From: UBA4416 sp963422675
GTDB lineage: Bacteria; Bacteroidota; Bacteroidia; B-17B0; Aurantibacillaceae
Direction: 5' to 3'
Length of the DNA: 64,000 bases
NCBI GenBank assembly: GCA_963422675.2
Contig: CAXVYS010000023.1
Span: 44,905-108,904, forward strand
Part shown: in pieces, positions 17,400 through 23,570 of the stretch
Layout of the letters: each line of letters starts with the position of its first letter
Position numbering within the stretch: position 1 is the stretch's first letter
Notes under the pieces: generated by a model
Database searches by the model: none
Seen by the model: the letters and a program-made list of their open reading frames with translations, nothing else
Told to the model about the DNA's origin: nothing
Made by a program: the position numbers and the translations under genes

Positions 17400-17828
17400 T
17401 TATTTATTTAATTCTTGGTTTCTATTTTGTATTGCTTCCTTTAGTATTTCTAAATTAATATCCTTTATAGATTTAAAGGTGATACCATAACTACCAACTT
17501 TTGCTTTGCCGATGGTTTTACCGTATCTGTCTATTAGGAACTTTTTGTCATCTATACCCATTATATGAACTGCAAGCCCGGTTGGGTTGGCTAATAATCC
17601 AATTCTGAAAAATTCTCTAGCGGTTCCGTCTTTATACGTTATGGTGTAATTTCCATAACCAATAGTAGGGTGAGCTACTTGTTTACCATCTTCATTTTTA
17701 CCGTCAAAATACCATTGTTTGCAGTCTGGCATCAAGTTAAGAATGAGATTGTGTAACTCTTGCATTTCACTCTGCTTTGGTTCGGGTTGACTTTTTATGT
17801 ATTCTTTTATTTGAGCTTTTATTTCCAT
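17400..17828 (-). CDS. DUF1801 (YdhG-like) protein
   Basis: A 142-residue cytosolic protein of the DUF1801 family. The block LMPDCKQWYFDGKNEDGK and the C-terminal KTIGKAKVGSYGITFKSIKDINLEILKEAI are family features. DUF1801 proteins are small alpha/beta proteins often found beside VOC proteins and AraC regulators; the biochemical role is not known. First gene of the two-gene cassette with the VOC protein. Confidence 0.8.
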   Translation of the reverse strand: MEIKAQIKEYIKSQPEPKQSEMQELHNLILNLMPDCKQWYFDGKNEDGKQVAHPTIGYGNYTITYKDGTAREFFRIGLLANPTGLAVHIMGIDDKKFLIDRYGKTIGKAKVGSYGITFKSIKDINLEILKEAIQNRNQELNK

Positions 17829-17884
17829 CTCATAATTTATATTTTGATATTGTCGTCTGTTTGGAGACGCACTACAATGACGAC

Positions 17885-18074
17885 TAACGTTTTCGAGCTA
17901 CCGGTAGTGTGGCTCAAAGCACTCGTCTACCGAAATGCTATTAACAAAGCTAAATTTTTTTTAGCCATTTGCAAAATGAAAATATCCCGATAGCTATCGG
18001 GAATCTTTCCACCGTCCGCCGGACTACCGCTTTTGCAAAAGCTTTGTTGCCTGGCTGGAGCAAGCCGTGTGTTA
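17885..18074 (-). repeat. attC-like element E8 (full-length, with embedded palindrome)
   Basis: The longest complete copy (190 bp): TAACGTTTTCGAGC at the left, CTACCGAAATGCTATTAAC and AAGCTAAATTT inside, TTTGCAAAA arms, and GGAGCAAGCCGTGTGTTA at the right. A perfect TCCCGATAGCTATCGGGA palindrome (17985-18002) sits at its centre and would form the tip of the folded strand. Confidence 0.7.
17985..18002. repeat. Dispersed palindrome TCCCGATAGCTATCGGGA
   Basis: A perfect 18-bp palindrome. Related copies are at 36063-36082 and 42774-42791, and worn versions at about 11748 and 42728. It seems to be a genome-wide repeat that inserted into or belongs to larger foldable units. Confidence 0.7.
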
Positions 18075-18095
18075 TGTGCCGTTTTTTCTGTCAAG

Positions 18096-19238
18096 TTAGA
18101 GTTCTGTTGGGTTGATAAGTTGTTGAAATGAAAAGTTTGGATTCCGCATTTCAATTTCGTTCTTGCATGAGTCTTCTTGTGCTTTTTTTGCATAGACTAG
18201 CATCTTTTTCTCGTAGTCGTTAATAGCCGTTTGTATGGTTTTAAATTTTCCGTTTGTGAGATTGTCTGACAAAATTAAAGCATCTATTAGTCCAATATTT
18301 ACACCTTGTCCCGCAAAAGGTGGCATCAAATGGGCCGTGTCGCCAATAAGTGTTATTGGCAATGGACGATTGCTTTTCCACGGTTTGTCCAATGGAAATT
18401 TTCTTATTGGCAAACCAACAAAAAATGTTGTTGAACGAATTAACTGTTTATATTTTTCATCCCAATCTGAAAGTCTGTTTAAAAGGAACTCAATTACGCT
18501 GTCGGTATTTTGAAAGTCGAATCCTTTTCGGTTATTCCAATCTTCTGGTTTTTTGAAAATGATGCCGTAAGATAACGCATCATTGTTTAATGGATTTGCG
18601 ACAAATAAATTTCCTTGATGTGCGGTCATTAGTCTGTTGCCGTTGCACAACTGGAAAAAATCAGAGCTGTTTGTTTCAGGTTGATGAATGTCGCCTTGAA
18701 TAATAAAAGTGCCTGTTTCTTCTATTTCACTGTCCGAAACAAAGTTTCTTACTTTGGACATTCCACCATTGGATATGATAACAAAATCTGCAGTCGCAGC
18801 TGGTTTGTTTTCAAAGCTCAAAATCCATTTTCCGTTTTGTTCTTTAAGTCCTGTGAGTTTTCTGTCCCAAATAACTGTTTCGCTTTTCAAACTGTCAAGC
18901 AACATTTTTCTTAAAGCGTTTCTATTTATTTCTGGATTGTCAAACTTGTTTTCTGGTGTTGGATTTCTTGTAGATAAAATGTTGGCGTGTTCGTCTGCAA
19001 AATTTATTCCCATTGGCAACGCTAAGTCATAATAAGTTTGTAGCAATCCTGCTTTTTTCATTGCCTCTTGTCCCGAACTTTTGTGAAGGTCAAGTGTTCC
19101 TCCCCAAATTCTTGCCTCTGGGTCGGTGTCTCTTTCATAAACAGTTACATTTATTCCTTTTTGCTGAAGTAGTCGTGCCATTGTAAGTCCAACTGGGCCA
19201 GCACCGATAATAGCTATTTTTTTATTTTGTAGCAACAT
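18096..19238 (-). CDS. Tet(X)-like FAD-dependent monooxygenase
   Basis: A 380-residue flavoprotein monooxygenase strongly resembling Tet(X), which inactivates tetracyclines by hydroxylation at C11a. Seen: FAD motif GAGPVG (residues 12-17), WGGTLDLHKSSGQEAMKKAG, FDNPEINRNALRKMLL, ETGTF, DIHQPE, FFQLCNGNRLM, GDTAHLMPPFAGQGVN and C-terminal NEIEM. From memory these blocks match Tet(X2) almost word for word, including the Gln and Arg that contact the drug, but the Tet(X) His234 position (ALHFG) is Ser here (ALSYG, Ser223). Start set at the ATG at 19238; a TTG at 19265 is alternative. A TAnnTTTG element lies upstream, inside the end of the AraC gene. Resistance function is plausible but unproven. 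Confidence 0.88.
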   Translation of the reverse strand: MLLQNKKIAIIGAGPVGLTMARLLQQKGINVTVYERDTDPEARIWGGTLDLHKSSGQEAMKKAGLLQTYYDLALPMGINFADEHANILSTRNPTPENKFDNPEINRNALRKMLLDSLKSETVIWDRKLTGLKEQNGKWILSFENKPAATADFVIISNGGMSKVRNFVSDSEIEETGTFIIQGDIHQPETNSSDFFQLCNGNRLMTAHQGNLFVANPLNNDALSYGIIFKKPEDWNNRKGFDFQNTDSVIEFLLNRLSDWDEKYKQLIRSTTFFVGLPIRKFPLDKPWKSNRPLPITLIGDTAHLMPPFAGQGVNIGLIDALILSDNLTNGKFKTIQTAINDYEKKMLVYAKKAQEDSCKNEIEMRNPNFSFQQLINPTEL

Positions 19239-19262
19239 AGTTTTGTATATTAATTTATGCTG

Positions 19263-19270
19263 CAAAATTA
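19263..19270 (-). promoter_or_regulatory. -7 element ahead of the Tet(X)-like gene
   Basis: TAATTTTG on the minus strand matches TAnnTTTG exactly, about 24 bp before the ATG at 19238, and overlaps the stop codon of the AraC gene. It would let the monooxygenase be expressed separately from the regulator. Confidence 0.45.
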
Positions 19271-20020
19271 TTTCAAATCAATGACAGAAAATTGTAAAAA
19301 TCGGTTGTTTTGATTTTTATAAAGTTCTTTAGGCGAAGCACCTGAATATTTTTTGATTTCTTTGATAAAATGTGACTGGTCGTAAAAGTTAAGTTGTGGA
19401 AAGAGTTTTCCTTCTTTTATCTCAGAAAGAGAGGCTTGGAACCGAATAATGTTGCAATATGCTTTTAGTGAAAGTCCAAATTGTTGTTTGAAGTATAGAT
19501 TCATTTGCCGTGAACTCCAAAACACTTTTTCAGAAAGTTCTTTTACACTTATTTCTCCATTGGTAGCAAAAATTAAGTCAAACAGTTTTTGTTTTCGTTC
19601 ATCAATTTCTTTAGGTAAAAGTGATTGAATTTTTCGCGAAATCTTTTTACAAAATGTGTCAAAGTCCTCCAAATCATTAACACTGAAATCCCAAAAATTA
19701 TAAGGCAAAATTCTTTCATTATTTAATATATCAGCAATCGAATGATTCAAAACATACTCAACTGCAAGTGGATTAAAGCTTACGGCGAAAAAAGTTGAAA
19801 TAGCTTGGGTGGACAAAAGTTTAGGCTTTGTCTCTAACCCCATCAACGAGATATTAAATTGGTTATCCTTGGTTTTGGAAAACGATAAATCAATTCGTCC
19901 GTTAGGGATAATCACACCTTGATTTATTTCCGACAAATTTTGTAGTGCTGAAAAACAATAAATATAATCTGCAAGTGATGCGTCAGGTTTAGCAAGTTTA
20001 TGTTCAGTTACATTGTCCAT
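19268..20020 (-). CDS. AraC-family transcriptional regulator
   Basis: A 250-residue regulator with an N-terminal ligand/partner domain of the short cupin-less kind common in Bacteroidota (PNGRIDLSF, FNPLAVEYVL) and a C-terminal double helix-turn-helix: ISVKELSEKVFWSSRQMNLYFKQQFGLSLKAYCNIIRFQAS and YDQSHFIKEIKKYSGASPKEL. It lies directly upstream of the Tet(X)-like gene in the same cassette (E8-E9) and probably regulates it or itself. The inducer is unknown. Confidence 0.88.
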   Translation of the reverse strand: MDNVTEHKLAKPDASLADYIYCFSALQNLSEINQGVIIPNGRIDLSFSKTKDNQFNISLMGLETKPKLLSTQAISTFFAVSFNPLAVEYVLNHSIADILNNERILPYNFWDFSVNDLEDFDTFCKKISRKIQSLLPKEIDERKQKLFDLIFATNGEISVKELSEKVFWSSRQMNLYFKQQFGLSLKAYCNIIRFQASLSEIKEGKLFPQLNFYDQSHFIKEIKKYSGASPKELYKNQNNRFLQFSVIDLK

Positions 20021-20064
20021 TATTTATTTCTGATCATTAATGGGTGTCGGGTTAAAATGGCATA

Positions 20065-20234
20065 TAACGTTTTGCAGCTAGAACTTGTGCGGCTTTGGAA
20101 CACTCATCAACCGAAACGTTTAAATAAAGATACTAATGTTTCTATGTATTTGCAATGCAAAATGATTGTCTTTCGCGAAGCGGCATTTATTGCAAATACT
20201 TTGGTGTCCGCCCGCATTTTTTTAGGTGCTGTTA
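20065..20234 (-). repeat. attC-like element E9
   Basis: 170 bp, TATAACGTTTTGCAGCTAG at the left and TTTAGGTGCTGTTA at the right. Outer arms pair as GCAGCTA/TAGGTGC and GTGCGGC/GCCCGCA; inner ATTTGCAATGC and GCATTTATTGCAAAT also pair. CAACCGAAACGTTTAAATAAAG marks the shared internal block. Lies between the AraC gene and the 117-residue unknown. Confidence 0.65.
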
Positions 20235-20282
20235 TAAGCTGCAACGGCCACTAACATAAACAATGCTTACGTGTCTGCTGTA

Positions 20283-20636
20283 TTATGATTTATAAATGTC
20301 ATGCAAATACATACCGCGCTGGTCATTTAGTGTCGTGATGTTTGCGTCTTTACGATATTCTAAAATTAGTTCTCCTTTGTCAGAAGAGTTTTCAATTGCC
20401 CTAACGCCATCAATTACACAAAGGGTTCCAAACAAACATGTGTCAACTGTTTGCTTTATTACTTCATGTAAATTGTCTTTGTCTGTTACAGATAGATTTT
20501 TATACCAATTAGAAAGTTCTACTTGTCTTTGGTCTGGATTACGCCCAATTGGTTTTTCGAGAGTTGATTTAATATCGTTTTCAGTTGCTTGTCCAACTGC
20601 TATTTTTATTGCGTCTACAAACTGCTCTTTATTCAT
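20283..20636 (-). CDS. Unknown cassette protein (117 residues)
   Basis: Not recognised. A soluble 117-residue protein opening MNKEQFVDAIKIAVGQAT with predicted helices, a Trp at NWYKNLSVTDKDNLHEVI and a hydrophobic TCLFGTLCVIDGVRAI segment; no signal peptide or nucleotide motif. It begins 59 bp from E10 and ends 49 bp from E9, the usual cassette spacing. It would be the first cassette when the array is read in its coding direction. Confidence 0.6.
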   Translation of the reverse strand: MNKEQFVDAIKIAVGQATENDIKSTLEKPIGRNPDQRQVELSNWYKNLSVTDKDNLHEVIKQTVDTCLFGTLCVIDGVRAIENSSDKGELILEYRKDANITTLNDQRGMYLHDIYKS

Positions 20637-20694
20637 GTGTCTGATTTAAATTGAGGCGGACTTTGTCTAAACGCGGGTCTGCTGGTGTTGCTTA

Positions 20695-20867
20695 TAACGT
20701 TTTCGCGCTTTATTTCAGTTTGGGTATTGAAACAATGTCTACCGAAATGCTACTAACAAAGCTAAATGTTTTTTAGCCATTTGCAAAGCATAAATAACTG
20801 TCTTTCCCGAAGGGCAACTTTTGCAAATGCCTTATAGTTCCGCCCAAATTGAATAAAGCGTGTGTTA
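20695..20867 (-). repeat. attC-like element E10
   Basis: 173 bp and the best-paired copy. The outer arms GCTTTATTTCAGTTTGGG and CCCAAATTGAATAAAGC are complementary with few mismatches between TATAACGTTTTCGC and GTGTGTTA ends; inner arms CATTTGCAAAG and CTTTTGCAAATG also pair. It also carries CTACCGAAATGCTACTAAC and AAAGCTAAATG, shared with E8. Confidence 0.7.
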
Positions 20868-21054
20868 CCAGAAGTGCACCCTACACAGGTTACACACAGG
20901 TATGTGGCCGCCGAACTAAGCAGTAACGCGTCTATGCGGTTAGTTGGTTGCCGAATGCTTTTTTTGGAACACAGTTTTTAGTTTTTTATTGCGCGATAGG
21001 GAAAGCGGTTTGGAAAACCGCCAGTTCTAATTACGTCTAGTGAGGAGCGTGAGC

Positions 21055-21130
21055 CATTTTGCAAGCTTATTTGGCGCAAGAAATAAATTACTTCCTTTAA
21101 AAAGAAGCGACCAAATGTGCTTGCAAAATG
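21055..21130. repeat. Long inverted repeat with 20-bp arms
   Basis: Arms CATTTTGCAAGCTTATTTGG (21055-21074) and CCAAATGTGCTTGCAAAATG (21111-21130) are complementary except for two positions, with a 36-nt loop that can pair a little further. The TTTGCAA core echoes the inner arms of the attC-like elements, so this may be a reduced relative of them. Confidence 0.6.
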
Positions 21131-21218
21131 TAGGGGAGATTACACACAGGTCTAAACACTTAGGTCTATGCACACAGGTCGACAAGTTGTGGCGACTTAG
21201 TGGTCTAAATTTGTCACA

Positions 21219-21302
21219 GCGACAAGAAAAGGATTTGCAGTTACAAGAAAACTTTTCACAGTAGCGAGTGAACGATTTGCAGTAGCAAGAAAATCTTTCA
21301 CA
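21219..21302. repeat. 21-bp tandem repeats, block 1 (4 units)
   Basis: Four units of consensus GTAGCAAGAAAAnnnTTTnCA in head-to-tail order, followed by GTCTGACATAAATTC. Units differ at several positions but keep the exact 21-bp period. Confidence 0.75.
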
Positions 21303-21365
21303 GTCTGACATAAATTCATAATACGTTGAAGTAAATTGTAGAAATGTTGAATTATTAAAAAATCG

Positions 21366-21491
21366 ACAGTAAGAAAACTATTTGCAGCGACAAGAAAATC
21401 TTTCACAGTAGCAAGAAAAGCATTTGTAGCTACGAGAAAACGATTTGTTGTCGCGAGAAAACAGTTTGTAGTAGCAAGAAAACCTTTTACA
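21366..21491. repeat. 21-bp tandem repeats, block 2 (6 units)
   Basis: Six further units of the same 21-bp consensus, again followed by GTCTGACAGAAATTC, the same closing sequence as block 1. The two blocks are separated by about 60 bp of unrelated AT-rich sequence. Confidence 0.75.
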
Positions 21492-21623
21492 GTCTGACAG
21501 AAATTCCGCATTGTTAAAGGTTTTAACAAAAATGAGCGGATTTAACAAAACACAGGTCGGCAAAAACAAAAAGTTGATTGAACTAAAATAAATGTGCAGA
21601 GGAATTGTGCAAATATTTTTTAT

Positions 21624-22130
21624 TTATTCTAATATTATGCGGTTTTCGATTCGTAGAATATATCCTGTATCATTTAAGAACTTCTCCATGCGTCTAACTT
21701 GACTTTCTTTGAATTTAGGATGCTCGCTATTGGCAGCATAAGCCTTTTTTTTCATGTATTCGTCGGCATTTCCTGATTTTTCAAAATGGCCAATTGTAGT
21801 TCTAAGTTGTTCTTCAGCATCTAATACCCAAGCATTGCCTAATGGGCTTCTTTGTTTTAACTCAACAAATGTTATTGTTGAATTATATGATAAAACACCA
21901 TCGCAACGTTTGTCCATTTTGGTTTTATCTTTTTTTATTTCGATACAATTATCGATTGCAGTAAATGTAACTTCGTATCTTGAATCATTCACTACAACGG
22001 CAATCCATTTTGAACCATCTATTTCGTCAATATACGCAGGATTTTTAGCGGGTGGAGCATCATCACATAATCCAAAAATTTTATTATTGGAATGACTTTG
22101 ACATTTTTCTTCAAAAAAACTTATACTCAT
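21624..22130 (-). CDS. Small PD-(D/E)XK-nuclease-like partner of the AAA ATPase
   Basis: A 168-residue protein with no family I can name. A likely restriction-endonuclease-type active site is visible: Asp77 in RCDGVL, then a beta strand TITFVELKQR with Glu90-x-Lys92, the D-Xn-ExK layout and 13-residue spacing of PD-(D/E)XK nucleases. The N-terminus has Cys10, His13 and Cys22, and the C-terminus a basic helical region around KFKESQVRRMEKFL. Its ATG overlaps the stop of the ATPase by 4 bp, so the pair is translated together. I infer a two-protein defence effector; nuclease activity is not proven. Confidence 0.6.
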   Translation of the reverse strand: MSISFFEEKCQSHSNNKIFGLCDDAPPAKNPAYIDEIDGSKWIAVVVNDSRYEVTFTAIDNCIEIKKDKTKMDKRCDGVLSYNSTITFVELKQRSPLGNAWVLDAEEQLRTTIGHFEKSGNADEYMKKKAYAANSEHPKFKESQVRRMEKFLNDTGYILRIENRIILE

Positions 22131-23353
22131 AACTCTTGTTGAATTTCTAATAATTGAGCGAAAAGCTCATTACTTTCACTTAGTTTTTCATTTAAATAAT
22201 TTTCATCTGAAGGTAGTTGGTTATAATCAGGAAGTTTAATTATATTTCCTTTATCATCTAATTCATATACAACCCAATCATCAGGGTTAACTTTTGAAGT
22301 TGATGGAACTATACTATTTAGTTTAGAATTTAATTTATCCTTTCTATCAGATTTATTTATTTTATCAGTTAAAGTAAACGCTTTTACTGCTAATGTTAGA
22401 TAATTAATTATATATGGACTATGTGTAGTGAAAATTAATTTATTTGCGGGATTCATATTGTTAAATGATATAAGCTCATTTAAAATATGTCTTTGAGAAA
22501 TAGGATATAAGTTTTGTTCAGGCTCTTCAACTATATTTATAAAACAATCATTTTTCGAAACAGAGGATAATATTTCGATTGCAGAAGTTCTTAGTTCTTC
22601 GGTTAGTTTTTTGTCCGTAATAATTCTCTCTAACTGCTTCCTAATTCTAATCATTTCCTCTAAACTTATTTTGTTTACAGAAGAGTTTTCTTTTTTGTTA
22701 ATACCTTCAGCTAAATTTTTAGAAACTAAAAATAATGGTATTGATGATTGTATACCACTAGAAGCTTCGGATAGAATTACATTATGATTTTCTCCTATTA
22801 CTCTAGAAATACCTTTTTTTTGTTCATATTGAAATTCCAAATTATTGATAGGGAGTTTAATATTATCCGATAGCTCTTGTTTGGAACGCTCAAATTCATC
22901 TAAGAAAGTGTAAAGTGGTTTCGGTAAATATTTTAATTTATCTGGCTGAGCAACTGCACTAACAAAATTTCTCTCAGCGGGAACGTACATTATTTTTGGA
23001 ACTGTATAAGCTCGTTTATTAGGAATAACATGAAAGGTGTTGCTTTTATAGATTAAATCAAATGCTTCTCCTTTATATTCTATTTTGGTATTAGGGGAGA
23101 AATAATTTTTTAGTCCTTGATAACCACAATAGAAATTTTGAAATTTTGACTTTCGCGTTACTTCAGATTTTTGAATATCCCCTCTATACAATGATTTTTC
23201 AAGCCAAGTAAGTGTTGAAATTAATTTCGCTACAGTACTTTTTCCACTACCTTGGTTGCCAATAAATATTGTGATTTTTTTAATATCCATATATTCATTA
23301 GAGGAAAACCCATCTTTAATTGGTCCAAAGTTTTTTATTCTTATTTTACTCAT
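22127..23353 (-). CDS. AAA-family (ABC/RecF-like) ATPase of a two-gene module
   Basis: A 408-residue soluble ATPase of the OLD/AAA_15-AAA_21 type. N-terminal KIRIKNFGPIKDG is the family's first strand; Walker A GNQGSGKST at residues 32-40; a signature-like EASSGIQS; Walker B FINIVEEPEQNLYP with Glu276-Glu277; and the switch region LIFTTHSPYIINYL with His. There is no TOPRIM domain at the C-terminus, unlike OLD or GajA, so catalysis is probably supplied by the small partner that follows with a 4-bp overlap. This organisation matches known ATPase-plus-effector phage-defence systems in outline, but I could not assign it to a named one. Confidence 0.8.
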   Translation of the reverse strand: MSKIRIKNFGPIKDGFSSNEYMDIKKITIFIGNQGSGKSTVAKLISTLTWLEKSLYRGDIQKSEVTRKSKFQNFYCGYQGLKNYFSPNTKIEYKGEAFDLIYKSNTFHVIPNKRAYTVPKIMYVPAERNFVSAVAQPDKLKYLPKPLYTFLDEFERSKQELSDNIKLPINNLEFQYEQKKGISRVIGENHNVILSEASSGIQSSIPLFLVSKNLAEGINKKENSSVNKISLEEMIRIRKQLERIITDKKLTEELRTSAIEILSSVSKNDCFINIVEEPEQNLYPISQRHILNELISFNNMNPANKLIFTTHSPYIINYLTLAVKAFTLTDKINKSDRKDKLNSKLNSIVPSTSKVNPDDWVVYELDDKGNIIKLPDYNQLPSDENYLNEKLSESNELFAQLLEIQQEL

Positions 23354-23570
23354 TATTGATTACAGTTTAAGGCTTTTCGGAAATCAAAATTAACATTTTA
23401 TTTCATCATTTTATGGCTTTTTTGAGCTATTTTAGAATATACAATCTTACCCGATTCTTGGGACATACACACAAAAGATGTTGAAAAGTAGGCTAGAATG
23501 TTAGTTTCTGTTAATAAAGAAAAGTATAATAAAAGGCTTTGACTTTAGCGATTATTTATCTTTAGTGATT

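Larger units (their letters stand above)
20868..21623. other. Repeat-rich non-genic region between cassette array and ATPase module
   Basis: No convincing gene. In order: an ACACAGG motif several times (20884, 20895, 21143, 21173 region), a small hairpin AACGCGTCTATGCGGTT near 20932, the 20-bp-arm inverted repeat at 21055-21130, and two blocks of 21-bp tandem repeats (21219-21302 and 21366-21491). Because 21 is a multiple of three, several frames stay open through the repeats on both strands, giving Cys- or Phe/Leu/Ala/Thr-rich heptad translations that I regard as artefacts. If the array were an integron, attI and the integrase would be expected here; neither is seen. Confidence 0.6.

Noticed and set aside
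10842..20867. CRISPR array as an explanation for the repeated spacers
   Set aside because: Repeats are 60-190 bp, imperfect and separated by whole genes, with no short spacers and no cas genes.
20868..21218. Integron integrase gene or attI site beside the first cassette
   Set aside because: No open frame of suitable length and no tyrosine-recombinase motif on either strand in this stretch.
21027..21569. Several overlapping Cys-rich or FLAT-repeat open frames across the 21-bp repeats
   Set aside because: A 21-bp period keeps multiple frames open on both strands by chance; there is no ribosome-binding site, no known family and no preferred frame.
22127..23353. Assignment of the ATPase to Gabija GajA or OLD nuclease
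   Set aside because: No TOPRIM domain (no conserved Glu/DxD block) at the C-terminus and no helicase partner; the protein ends shortly after the switch region.
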